Below, in pieces: positions 56,146-64,000 of a stretch of DNA of 64,000 nucleotides. The position numbers were made by a program, and so were the translations under genes. Below the pieces are notes generated by a model. The model was not told where the DNA came from and ran no database searches. It saw only the letters and a list, made by a program, of their open reading frames with translations. This DNA comes from JACMLC01 sp963720235. GTDB taxonomy: Bacteria; Acidobacteriota; Blastocatellia; Pyrinomonadales; Pyrinomonadaceae. How positions within the stretch are numbered: position 1 is the stretch's first letter; each line of letters starts with the position of its first letter. The stretch is from assembly GCA_963720235.1 (NCBI GenBank), contig OY970389.1, positions 4,526,001 through 4,590,000 of the forward strand. Reading direction: 5' to 3'.

Positions 56146-59100
56146 ATGAACGAAGGCGAAGATAAATTTGGCGCGGATGCAGAGCCGATGGAGCGTGCGT
56201 TTGAGGAACGTTTGAGTTCCGTCAAAGGCGTTGCGGAGCGGAAGACGATTGCAGAGTTGGCGCGCGAGCTTGGGCGTCTGCCCGTAGAATCTTCGCGCGC
56301 CGCGCTTGAGACGAGCGCGCTGATTGCGGGCGTGAGCCTGCGTGCGAGTATAGAATTTTTGCGCGCCGCACCCGCAGCCGCGCGCGTTCTTCAAGCCGAA
56401 GAGTTGCGCGCGTGGGGCGAGATGGGGCGTCGTCTTGCGATGGGCGACGCGGAGTTGGCTGCGGCATTTTTTAATCAGGGTGTTGCGGAACTCGCTTCCG
56501 TGCCTGAGCCTGCGCGCCCGCTCATCTTTCAGGTCTGCGCGCGGCAGATGACGCTCTCAAGCTCCGTTGCTGTGGAGACATTCCGTCGCGCGCCGCATCT
56601 TGCGCGCAGCATCAACGACGCAGAACTCTTGCGCTCCGTCTTTGAGACTGCGGCAGAGATTTCGCGTCGCTCTGCCAAACACAGCGCGGACTTTCTTGAA
56701 ACCACTCCGCGCGTCGCCGCACGTTTCAGGGAGTTTGGCGAAGATGAAGCAGTAGTGGCGCGCGCAACAGTCAATCTCGCAGCAGCCTTTGCCGCGCGCG
56801 CGGGCGGCATAGCAGCAGATGCTTGGGCCGCCATGCCCGAAGCCACAGCGCGTTTGAGTTCCGAAGACACGCTCAAGCTTGTCGGGCGCGCTGGAGAATT
56901 TTTGGAGCGCGGAGGCGGCGCGGCCCTGCATGTCCTGACGGCTGGCGGCGAAGTCCTGCGCGCAGTGCCGCAAGCATTTGATGATTGGATAGCATTGCTC
57001 TGGACTGTCGCAGCTCATGGCAATGCAGCCCTCATCGCTTTCGTGCGCGTGAGTCCAGCTTTTTTTCAGAGCCTCGCGGGAGATGCCACGCGCCGCGCGG
57101 TCGAGTTGGCACGACGCGCCATCAGTGTCACACGCGAAGTCGCGCAGGTTGACGGCGAGGCCGCGCTTGCCTGTTTCCGTTCGAGCCTGCGAGCTTTGCG
57201 CAGTGTCTCTATAGAGCAGTTTGAAGAATGGGCGCGCGATGGCTTGATGAATGAGCGCGGCGCGGACGCGCGTGCGCGCAGAAGTTATTATGCGCTCGAA
57301 ACGCGCAGGAGCAGCGATGCCTTGCATAGCGGAGGCAAGGGTCTCGCGCTCGAAGAAGTGCAACATACTTTAAAGCTGTATGTCGAAGCCCTGACGGGAC
57401 GCGCAGTCGAAGTCGCACCACTCGCGGCTGTGCCGGACGAAGCGCGCATCGGCGACGGGCGCATGATTCACCTGCCTTCTGTCGTCGCAGAATTTAATGA
57501 CGAAGAGCTTGATTTTCGTCTCTACAAAGTTTTGGCCGCGCATGCCGCAGGCCAGATAGAGTTTGGCACGCACGAGCGCGAGAGTTCGGATTTGCGCGCG
57601 GCCTATGCTTCGATTGCAGAGATGTATGCGGAAGAGAATGTGGATGCGCGTGATGCTTTTGCGCTCGACGGTTACATCAACGATTTGGAGAAGGGCGAGC
57701 GCGCGCTCTCGCCGGACGAAGAGGCGCGGCTGGCTGCGCAAGCGAAACGCAAACTTCCCGAAGGCGCGGATTATCGCGCAGTCCTCGCGCTCTTTCCGCA
57801 GGTCGGCCTCGCGCGCAGAATCTTCGGGACGCTCGAAAACGGGCGCATAGACCGCAGGCTGCGTCATATTTATCGTGGTCTTGCGCGCGATTTGGATTTG
57901 ACGCGCGAGCACTTGCGCATCAATCGCCCGCGCATCATCGAATTGCCTGTCACGCTCATTCCCTTCGAGCTGCTTTTTCAAATTACTTTATGCGGCGGCG
58001 CGCTCGATGATGCGCGGCACTATTATCATCAGGTCGTCTCAGAGCTTGAAGGCATCGTCGCGGATTACTTGACCGGCCCGGACGCAACAGTCGCGGATAC
58101 CTTGATGGCGACGAGCCGCGTCTATAAGCTCTTTCAATCCATCACGCCCGAACAGTCCGAGCAACAGGTCGAGCCTGAGGATGACGATTCGGAAGAGGGA
58201 GACGAGAGCGGCACAAACAGCCGCGCGCTCGAATCCGAAAGCGGCGCGGAAAGCAGCGGTCGCGCACGACAACATGACGCGCGCGAGCTATTCAACGCCT
58301 GGGCCAATTCCGACGCGCAGGGCGACCCCGACGAGCTTGACGGAGCAGAAGCATGGATGCGTGCTGAAACTCCCGAACAGGATTTAGAGCCGGGCGAGTT
58401 CGCTTACAATTACGATGAATGGGACAGAGACCTGACGGATCATCGCTTAGGCTGGTGTCGCGTGGTGGAAAAGCGCGTCAAGCGCGGCGACCGCACATTT
58501 GTCGAAACAACGCGCGAGCGTCACAAGGGCGTCATCTCTTCCATACGCCATCAGTTCCAACTCATGAAGCCGGAACATTTGAAGCGCGTGACAAACGAGT
58601 TGGACGGCGATGATTATGATTTGAGCGCGGTCATAGATTACGTCATAGACCGCCGCGCAGACGGCCAGCAATCCGAAAGGCTCTATACCAAACGCCTGCG
58701 CCGCCAAAGAGATGTCGCGGTCTCTTTTCTTCTGGACCAATCCTCTTCGACCGCGCGCACCATCGGGCGACATCCTTTACAGCCCTACACGCATCCGGGC
58801 CGCCGCATCATAGAGGTCGAGAAAGAGGGGCTCGTCCTGATGAGCGAGGCGCTCGAAGCTGTCGGCGATGTCTATTCCATCAATGGCTTCACTTCCGAGG
58901 GCCGCCGCAATGTCAAGTTTTACGTCGTCAAAGATTTTAATGAGAAATACACGGAAGAGGTCGAGCGGCGCATCGGCGGCATCACCTACCAGAACAACAC
59001 ACGTCTCGGCGCAGCCATACGCCATGCCGCCGCGCGCCTCGCAGGGCAGGAAGCACGCACGCGCCTCCTGATAGTCCTCTCCGACGGACGCCCCTACGAT

Positions 59101-59316
59101 CATGACTATGGCGACGCACGCTACGCACGCGAAGACACACGCGAAGCTCTGCGGCAAGCCAAGCAGCAAGGCATCACGCCCTTCTGCATCACCATCGACC
59201 GCGAATCCGAAGCGGAACTGCGCGACCTCTACGGCGACATCGGCTACACGATTATCGACGACGTGCTCTCGCTGCCGGAAAGGATGCCGGGCATTTATAG
59301 AAGGTTAACGACTTGA
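56146..59316 (+). CDS. CbbO/NorD-like VWA-domain protein
   Basis: 1056 residues. The N-terminal 450 residues are alpha-helical repeats (HEAT-like) rich in Ala, Arg and Glu; an acidic disordered stretch lies near 670-720 (EPEDDDSEEGDESG). The C-terminal VWA domain (about 850-1050) has the MIDAS residues in LLDQSSST, the NNT of ITYQNNTRLG and LSDGRPYDHDYGD. CbbO proteins use the VWA domain to contact the target while CbbQ remodels it. It is longer than many CbbO (about 780), so the long helical region may carry specificity. Its partner is the ATPase at 54667. Confidence 0.9.
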   Translation: MNEGEDKFGADAEPMERAFEERLSSVKGVAERKTIAELARELGRLPVESSRAALETSALIAGVSLRASIEFLRAAPAAARVLQAEELRAWGEMGRRLAMGDAELAAAFFNQGVAELASVPEPARPLIFQVCARQMTLSSSVAVETFRRAPHLARSINDAELLRSVFETAAEISRRSAKHSADFLETTPRVAARFREFGEDEAVVARATVNLAAAFAARAGGIAADAWAAMPEATARLSSEDTLKLVGRAGEFLERGGGAALHVLTAGGEVLRAVPQAFDDWIALLWTVAAHGNAALIAFVRVSPAFFQSLAGDATRRAVELARRAISVTREVAQVDGEAALACFRSSLRALRSVSIEQFEEWARDGLMNERGADARARRSYYALETRRSSDALHSGGKGLALEEVQHTLKLYVEALTGRAVEVAPLAAVPDEARIGDGRMIHLPSVVAEFNDEELDFRLYKVLAAHAAGQIEFGTHERESSDLRAAYASIAEMYAEENVDARDAFALDGYINDLEKGERALSPDEEARLAAQAKRKLPEGADYRAVLALFPQVGLARRIFGTLENGRIDRRLRHIYRGLARDLDLTREHLRINRPRIIELPVTLIPFELLFQITLCGGALDDARHYYHQVVSELEGIVADYLTGPDATVADTLMATSRVYKLFQSITPEQSEQQVEPEDDDSEEGDESGTNSRALESESGAESSGRARQHDARELFNAWANSDAQGDPDELDGAEAWMRAETPEQDLEPGEFAYNYDEWDRDLTDHRLGWCRVVEKRVKRGDRTFVETTRERHKGVISSIRHQFQLMKPEHLKRVTNELDGDDYDLSAVIDYVIDRRADGQQSERLYTKRLRRQRDVAVSFLLDQSSSTARTIGRHPLQPYTHPGRRIIEVEKEGLVLMSEALEAVGDVYSINGFTSEGRRNVKFYVVKDFNEKYTEEVERRIGGITYQNNTRLGAAIRHAAARLAGQEARTRLLIVLSDGRPYDHDYGDARYAREDTREALRQAKQQGITPFCITIDRESEAELRDLYGDIGYTIIDDVLSLPERMPGIYRRLTT

Positions 59317-59348
59317 GTTCGCCGCGCATGTTACAATGCGAGTTAACT

Positions 59349-59663
59349 ATGAGCAAAGAATACGTTACACAGCAGGAAGGCAAGTATCGCGTTGCCGAAA
59401 CTCGCGTGTCGCTGGACTCTGTGGTGTATGCCTTCCGGCGCGGGGCTTCGCCGGAAAGTATTCAACGCTCTTTCACCTCGCTCTCGCTGGAACAAATCTA
59501 CGGCGCTATAGCTTTCTATCTGGCGCATCAGGAAGAAATAGATCAATACCTTCTGGCGGGTGAGGCTGAGCATGAAAGACTGCGCGCCGAATCGCGCGCC
59601 AATCACCCGGACTTATATGAGAAACTCCTCGCGCGGAAAGATTCATTGGCTTCACGTTCATGA
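59349..59663 (+). CDS. DUF433 protein (antitoxin-like)
   Basis: 104 residues from the ATG at 59349; the upstream TTG at 59313 overlaps the VWA gene and is unlikely. Pattern YRVAETRVSLDSVVYAFRRGASPESIQRSFTSLSLEQIYGAIAFYLAHQEEID is the DUF433 winged-HTH family, usually the antitoxin partner of a DUF5615/PIN-like toxin encoded next to it. No such partner follows; the next gene is an unrelated flavoprotein. It may be an orphan or a DNA-binding regulator. Confidence 0.8.
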   Translation: MSKEYVTQQEGKYRVAETRVSLDSVVYAFRRGASPESIQRSFTSLSLEQIYGAIAFYLAHQEEIDQYLLAGEAEHERLRAESRANHPDLYEKLLARKDSLASRS

Positions 59664-59797
59664 AAATCAGTAATTCCATGCTCACACTTCCACTGTAAAA
59701 CGAAACTGCGCTGCCTCTTCAGCGACAGCAGCTTCTTTATAATCAATATAGTAAGTTTTGACTTTTAAGAGTCCAGCCTTCAGACTCCAGGACTATT

Positions 59798-60724
59798 ATG
59801 TATGACTGCATAGTTGTCGGAGCAGGGCCAGCCGGGTTGTCTGCCGCGCTTTTTCTGGCGCGGTATCGCAGGCGCGTGTTGACGTTTCATCACAACAGCC
59901 CGCGTAATCTTTATTCGCATGGCGTGCATGGTTTTCTGGGCCATCACGGCATCTTGCCTGCGGAACTCCTGACGCGCGGGCGCGATGAGGTGGCGCAGCA
60001 TGGCGGGTTGATTGTAGAGGCTTGTGTGACGCGCGCGGAGTTGATTGAAGAAGGACATTTTCGCGTCACGACCGGTGATGAAAATGATGCTGAGAAAACA
60101 TTCGAGTCGCGTCGTCTCCTGCTCGCGACAGGCTTGCGCGACCTGATGCCGGATTGTCCGGGCTTTCGAGATTTTTACGGAGCGACAGTTTTTCACTGTC
60201 CTGATTGCGATGGCTTTGAAGTGACGGGCAAGCGTGTCGCTGTGTTCGGGCGCGGGATGCAGGCTGTAGGCTTTACGCTCTCTCTGCTGACGTGGACGGA
60301 CAAGCTGACGCTCATCACAGGCGGCGATGCCGGCGATATGACGGATGAGCATCGCGCCAAACTTGCACACTTTAACATCCCGGTTACAAACCAGAGCATC
60401 GCCAGTCTGGAAGGCGATAAGGAGGCATGCCAACTGAGGCGCGTCTGCTTTGAGGATGGCGAGACGCTCGAATGCGACGCGCTCTTCTTCAATCTGGGCG
60501 TTGAGCCTTCCTCCTATTTGTATCAGATGCTTGGCTGCAAGCTTGATAAAGAATGCGGGCTGGTCTGGGTTGACGACGAACGACAAACAAGTGTGCAGGG
60601 AGTTTATGCCGCAGGCGATTTGACGCCGCGCTCGCAACTCGCAGTCGTCGCCGCTGGCGAAGGCGCGATGGCAGCCATACACATACACAAGTCTCTCATC
60701 CCGGAAGAGCAAAAAATTTCATAA
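59798..60724 (+). CDS. Thioredoxin-reductase-like FAD/NAD(P) oxidoreductase with CPDCDG active site
   Basis: 308 residues, typical TrxR length. FAD motif CIVVGAGPAGLSAALFLARYRRRVL, redox motif FHCPDCDGFEVTGKRVAVFGRG (CxxC followed by an NADP-binding loop) and the C-terminal GVYAAGDLTPRSQLAVVAAGEGAMAA. CPDCDG differs from the CATCDG of housekeeping TrxR. Its thiol partner is unknown. Start at the ATG directly before the FAD motif. Confidence 0.88.
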   Translation: MYDCIVVGAGPAGLSAALFLARYRRRVLTFHHNSPRNLYSHGVHGFLGHHGILPAELLTRGRDEVAQHGGLIVEACVTRAELIEEGHFRVTTGDENDAEKTFESRRLLLATGLRDLMPDCPGFRDFYGATVFHCPDCDGFEVTGKRVAVFGRGMQAVGFTLSLLTWTDKLTLITGGDAGDMTDEHRAKLAHFNIPVTNQSIASLEGDKEACQLRRVCFEDGETLECDALFFNLGVEPSSYLYQMLGCKLDKECGLVWVDDERQTSVQGVYAAGDLTPRSQLAVVAAGEGAMAAIHIHKSLIPEEQKIS

Positions 60725-60741
60725 GGGAATTTGGGGAACAC

Positions 60742-61845
60742 ATGGAAGAATTTACAATCGGGGTCGAAGAAGAGTATCAAATCATTAATGCCGAGACGCG
60801 CGAGTTGCATTCGCGTGGCGCGAGTATCCTGCGCGAAGCTCAGAGCGCGGTTGGAGAAGAAGTGCAGCCTGAGCTTTATCTTTCTCAAATCGAAATCGGC
60901 ACGCCAATCTGTCAGTCGCTCACGGAGGTGCGCCAGGAGCTTGTGCGCTTGCGTCGTGAAGTGATTGCGGCGGCTGAGAGTAAAGGCAATCGCATCGCTG
61001 CGGCAGGCACGCATCCTTTCTCCCACTGGGAAGACCAGCAGTTGACGCCGAAGGCGCGTTATGTCGGCATTGAGCAGGATTACCAGCAGCTTGCGCGCGA
61101 ACAACTCATCTTCGGCTGCCATGTGCACATCGGCATACGCGACCGCGAAGCGGCGATACAGGTGATGAATCGCGCGCGTCCCTGGCTCGCAGTGATGCTC
61201 GCGCTGGCTGCCAACTCTCCTTTCTGGCTCGGCGCAGACACTGGCTATAGCAGCTTTCGCACGGAAATCTGGCGACGCTGGCCCATGAGCGGAACTCCGC
61301 ATCCACTTGCCTCGCGCGCAGAATATGATGCGCTCGTTGAGTCTCTGGTCTCGACCGGGAGCATTGAAGACGGCACAAAGATTTACTGGGACGTGCGCCC
61401 CAGTGCGCGCTTCGAGACTCTGGAGTTTCGCGTCACGGATGTCTGCCTGACTGTGGATGAAGCGGTGATGATTGCCGGACTCGCGCGCTCTCTGGCCCAA
61501 ACCTGCTATCAAGATTCTGTGAATGATGTGGATTACAAACACGCGCGGCCCGAACTCCTGCGCGCAGCCAAATGGCGCGCCGCGCGTTATGGACTTGAAG
61601 CAGACCTGATAGATACTGAGGCGTTGCGCGCCGTTCCCGCTCAGGAATTGGTCCAGAAATTTCTGGCCCACCTGCGCCCCGCGCTCGAAGCAAGCGATGA
61701 ATGGCAAGAGGTCTCAACACTCGTCCATCAAACTCTCGCGCGCGGCAACGGCGCGAAACGCCAGCGCGAAGCTTATCTCCAAAAGGAGCTTTTCGAGGAT
61801 GTAGTTGATTTAGTGTTGGAAGAGACAGCCGGAGGGTTAGTATAA
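60742..61845 (+). CDS. Carboxylate-amine ligase, YbdK/GCS2 family
   Basis: 367 residues. Starts MEEFTIGVEEEYQIINAETREL, the hallmark glutamate-rich first strand of glutamate-cysteine ligase family 2; HIGIRDREAAIQVMNRARPWLAVMLALAANSPFW and the ARFETLEFRVTDVCLTVDEA stretch also match. It begins 17 nt after the flavoprotein, and the two may act together in low-molecular-weight thiol metabolism. True substrates of this group are poorly known. Confidence 0.9.
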   Translation: MEEFTIGVEEEYQIINAETRELHSRGASILREAQSAVGEEVQPELYLSQIEIGTPICQSLTEVRQELVRLRREVIAAAESKGNRIAAAGTHPFSHWEDQQLTPKARYVGIEQDYQQLAREQLIFGCHVHIGIRDREAAIQVMNRARPWLAVMLALAANSPFWLGADTGYSSFRTEIWRRWPMSGTPHPLASRAEYDALVESLVSTGSIEDGTKIYWDVRPSARFETLEFRVTDVCLTVDEAVMIAGLARSLAQTCYQDSVNDVDYKHARPELLRAAKWRAARYGLEADLIDTEALRAVPAQELVQKFLAHLRPALEASDEWQEVSTLVHQTLARGNGAKRQREAYLQKELFEDVVDLVLEETAGGLV

Positions 61846-61874
61846 TTTGGGAGTTTAATTCCTGTGAGAGGCGA

Positions 61875-62363
61875 ATGAAATTTATGGATGGACATATCTT
61901 TCAATTAAATTGTTCGGATGGCGGCGTGCCTAAGTTGGCTGTGCGTGAGGCTGTGTTGACGGAGACAGGATTGATTGGAGACCGTCAGGCGAATGTTAAG
62001 AATCATGGCGGGCCGGAGCGCGCTCTGTGTTTGTATGCGCTCGAAAATATTCTGGAGCTGCAAGCCGAAGGGCATCCGATTTTTCCGGGTTCATCAGGCG
62101 AGAACGTGACTCTCGCGGGGCTTGATTGGAGCAAGCTGGAACCGGGCGCAAGGCTCGCGCTCGGTGAAGAGGTGTTGATTGAAATCTCTTCTTACGCGAG
62201 TCCGTGCTACAAGATTGAGGCTTCGTTCGCAGAGCATGAGTTCAGCCGTATCTCTCAAAAAATTCATCCCGGCGAGTCGCGGCTTTATGCGCGCGTGCTG
62301 CAAACGGGTCGTCTGGAAGTGGGCCAGCCTGTTCGCCTGTTAGAGAGCAGTGGCGATAAATGA
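61875..62363 (+). CDS. MOSC-domain protein
   Basis: 162 residues. The MOSC (YiiM-like) pattern is seen in GLIGDRQANVKNHGGPERALCLYALE, FPGSSGENVTLAGLDWSKLEPGARLALGEEVLIEISSYASPCYKI with a conserved Cys, and LYARVLQTG. MOSC proteins bind or transfer sulfur at molybdenum cofactors. A GAGAGG ribosome site precedes the ATG at 61875. It runs in the same direction as the ligase gene upstream. Confidence 0.9.
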   Translation: MKFMDGHIFQLNCSDGGVPKLAVREAVLTETGLIGDRQANVKNHGGPERALCLYALENILELQAEGHPIFPGSSGENVTLAGLDWSKLEPGARLALGEEVLIEISSYASPCYKIEASFAEHEFSRISQKIHPGESRLYARVLQTGRLEVGQPVRLLESSGDK

Positions 62364-62461
62364 AAAGAGCGCGAGAGACTTTTGAAAGGCATGCTGTAGT
62401 TGATTGCGCGGGCGGTTGAGCGCAGGCGCGGGCGTGCTGTATATTGATCCAAGCCGATGTT

Positions 62462-62547
62462 GGAGGGGTAGCATAATTGGTAATGCAGCGGTCTTGAAAA
62501 CCGCCGCCCTTGCGGGCTTGCAGGTTCGAGTCCTGTCCCCTCCGCCA
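62462..62547 (+). tRNA. tRNA-Ser (anticodon UGA), CCA encoded
   Basis: Acceptor GGAGGGG (62462-62468) pairs with CCCCTCC (62537-62543), followed by discriminator G and encoded CCA. D arm GCAT-AATTGGTA-ATGC, anticodon arm GCGGT-CTTGAAA-ACCGC with UGA at positions 34-36, a variable arm of about 15 nt with a GCCC/GGGC stem (class II) and a T arm GCAGG-TTCGAGT-CCTGT complete it. It reads UCN serine codons, chiefly UCA. Confidence 0.95.
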
Positions 62548-62616
62548 GTCATTAAAGTTTTTCCAGCGAGCCGTCCAACGCCCCCAACTGCGCGGACGGC
62601 TTGTAGTTTGTAAGGA

Positions 62617-63648
62617 GTGTTAGAGAAATTGTCTATCGGATTCTTAAATTTAATTAGCTCGACGCACACGCTGCTCTTGAATCTCTGGTGGTGGCAGCAG
62701 GCGGCTGACCCTGCCGTGTCGCCGACGCCGACGCAATCGCCCGCGCCCGCGACGCCTTTGTCGCAGCCCTGTGGCGGCAATGCTCTCGATAGAATCCTGT
62801 GCTACCTCAACAAGCCTTTGATGATTGGCGATACGCTCAAGATTTCGCTGGCGAGCTTAGCCATCGGCATAGGCATCTTTCTCATCGCTGTCATCGTCTC
62901 GCGCTGGCTGCGCGCTTTCATGGAGCGCAGGCTCGAAAGGCATAAGAATCTTGACCCCGGCATACAGTACACAATCCTGCGGCTCATTCATTACGCGATT
63001 CTCACAGTCGGCATCCTCTTTGCATTTAAGAATGCTTTCAACGCAGACCTGACGACGCTGGCCGTGCTCTTTACTGCTCTGTCGGTCGGCATCGGCTTCG
63101 GCCTCCAATTCATTGCAGGCGACATCGCCTCCGGCTTCATACTTCTCTTTGAACGCCCCGTGCGCGTCGGCGATTATGTGACTATCACCGGGCCGGATTC
63201 CAAGCTGACGGAAGGCCGCGTGCACAGTATCAACCTGCGCACGACTAATGTTGTGACGAACGATCACATCACTGCGATTGTGCCTAACTCAAAGCTGGTC
63301 AACCAGACTTTAATCAACTGGTCTTACGGCGAGAAACGTTCGCGCATCTCGATTCCGGTCGGCGTCGCCTATGGTTCCGATGTCGAACTGGTCACGCAGA
63401 CACTGCTCCGCTCAGCAGAAGACGTGAAGTATCTTTTGCATGAGCCGAAGCCGAGCGTGCAATTTCTTGGCTTCGGTGAATCGTCATTGGACTTTCGCCT
63501 GCTGGTCTGGACTGACCGCCCGCGCCGTTATCCGCAGATTAAGAGCGACATCAACTACCGCATCGAAAAACTCTTTCGTGAAGCGCACATCGAAATTCCT
63601 TTCCCGCAAAGAGAATTTCGCGTCCGTCCAGCCGAGAAGCCGGAATAA
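62617..63648 (+). CDS. Small-conductance mechanosensitive channel, MscS family
   Basis: 343 residues. Membrane segments near 75-98 and 125-145 precede the pore helix (LAVLFTALSVGIGFGLQFIAGDIASGFILLF), then the beta domain (RPVRVGDYVTITG, HSINLRTTNVVTNDHITAIVPNSKLVNQTLINWS) and the vestibule. It releases osmolytes on membrane tension. The Pro/Ala/Thr-rich N-terminus is unusual. The start is uncertain: GTG at 62617 overlaps the AAGGAG motif, whereas TTG at 62629 has that motif at good spacing. Confidence 0.92.
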   Translation: MLEKLSIGFLNLISSTHTLLLNLWWWQQAADPAVSPTPTQSPAPATPLSQPCGGNALDRILCYLNKPLMIGDTLKISLASLAIGIGIFLIAVIVSRWLRAFMERRLERHKNLDPGIQYTILRLIHYAILTVGILFAFKNAFNADLTTLAVLFTALSVGIGFGLQFIAGDIASGFILLFERPVRVGDYVTITGPDSKLTEGRVHSINLRTTNVVTNDHITAIVPNSKLVNQTLINWSYGEKRSRISIPVGVAYGSDVELVTQTLLRSAEDVKYLLHEPKPSVQFLGFGESSLDFRLLVWTDRPRRYPQIKSDINYRIEKLFREAHIEIPFPQREFRVRPAEKPE

Positions 63649-63656
63649 AAGATACG

Positions 63657-63728
63657 TCTCCCGCAAAGACGCAAAGGCGCAAAGAAGACAAGCTGTTTTT
63701 CTTTGCGCCTTTGCGCCTTTGCGGGAGA
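63657..63728. repeat. GCAAAG-word palindrome, copy 4
   Basis: The 30-nt arms (63657-63686 and 63699-63728) have one mismatch; the left carries CGCAAAGACGCAAAGGCGC. It starts 8 nt after the channel gene and may act as its transcript end. Confidence 0.92.
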
Positions 63729-63858
63729 TTCTTGCTTTTAGAGTTGGACAAAAAGCTCTCTTTAAGGTTAGGCTAGGGCCTCATTCTGAATGGCTATTCA
63801 TTCAGCAGTCTCCTCGTAAAAGTTAATTTTAGATTTGCGGTTGCCTTAGAGCATATAG

Positions 63859-64000
63859 ATGCGCACATCACGTACACTTTCGTCCGTTCGTCCGACGATC
63901 ACAGACAAACGCGAGGCCATCCTGCGCGCCGCCACGCACGTCTTTGCGAGCAACGGTTATTTCAACTCGAAGGTCGCGGACATTGCGAGCGCGGCGGGCG
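63859..64000 (+). CDS. TetR/AcrR-type regulator (N-terminus only, cut by window edge)
   Basis: The last 142 bases encode MRTSRTLSSVRPTITDK then REAILRAATHVFASNGYFNSKVADIASAAG, the TetR DNA-binding helix-turn-helix. The ligand-binding domain lies outside. Target genes are unknown; no operator is identified. Confidence 0.85.
   Translation, partial: MRTSRTLSSVRPTITDKREAILRAATHVFASNGYFNSKVADIASAAG

Noticed and set aside
56557..57366. 269-codon minus-strand frame
   Set aside because: Shadow of the VWA protein gene with unusual composition and no motifs.
60604..61707. 367-codon minus-strand frame
   Set aside because: Exact antisense shadow of the GCS2-family ligase, which has the canonical motifs.
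62462..62547. tRNA-Sec
   Set aside because: The anticodon is UGA (serine), not UCA, and the acceptor and variable arms have ordinary tRNA-Ser lengths.

Overview
The window looks like a chromosomal segment around the replication origin of an Acidobacteriota bacterium, probably class Blastocatellia. That placement is an inference from the Oar-like TonB-dependent receptor, the high density of dispersed palindromic repeats, the moderately GC-rich coding sequence and the gene content; no 16S rRNA gene is present to confirm it.

Layout. Positions 1-4160 hold a coupled pair on the minus strand: a TIR-domain protein and an nSTAND P-loop NTPase, a candidate immune module cut by the window edge. Positions 4607-17206 are accessory genes: a membrane polyferredoxin fused to TPRs, secreted proteins including an alpha/beta hydrolase, a DUF4071-type protein and a large outer-membrane receptor. 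Positions 17207-20513 are a three-gene minus-strand operon (ketosynthase, methyltransferase, FAD oxidoreductase) suggesting a small polyketide or fatty-acid-derived product. Positions 20899-22620 hold a precursor with nine TTxxxGEE core repeats followed 12 nt later by an ATP-grasp ligase. This is a plesiocin-like graspetide locus with an exceptionally long leader and is the most exciting system in the window.

Positions 22821-30124 contain an SPFH/zinc-ribbon protein, a VanZ-like protein, a partial F-type ATP synthase operon (b', b, delta, alpha, gamma; no a, c, beta or epsilon here) and selD. The selD gene has an in-frame UGA (selenocysteine) and starts upstream of where a simple ORF call would place it. 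Positions 30205-46384 are the classical origin neighbourhood: parB, parA, mnmG, mnmE (apparently frameshifted), jag, yidC, yidD, rnpA and rpmH on the minus strand, then dnaA, dnaN, recF and gyrB on the plus strand. DnaA-box clusters lie on both sides of dnaA. The dnaA-dnaN gap carries a Bacillus-like unwinding element: DnaA boxes, a GC cluster, TAC trinucleotides and an AT-rich tract.

Positions 46537-64000 mix housekeeping and accessory genes: an AMMECR1 fusion, a geranylgeranyl-reductase-like flavoprotein, a lectin-like zinc-ribbon membrane protein, SppA, MnmA, a CbbQ/CbbO-type AAA+/VWA pair with a YhhN gene between them, an orphan DUF433 protein, a thioredoxin-reductase-like flavoprotein, a GCS2-family ligase, a MOSC protein, tRNA-Ser(UGA), an MscS channel and the start of a TetR regulator.

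Intergenic spaces contain several families of long inverted repeats, many built from short tandem words (GCAAAG, AGGATGAATG, AAACTGAAAACT). They sit inside operons, at gene ends and between dnaN and recF. All functional calls rest on motif recognition by eye; no database search was run.
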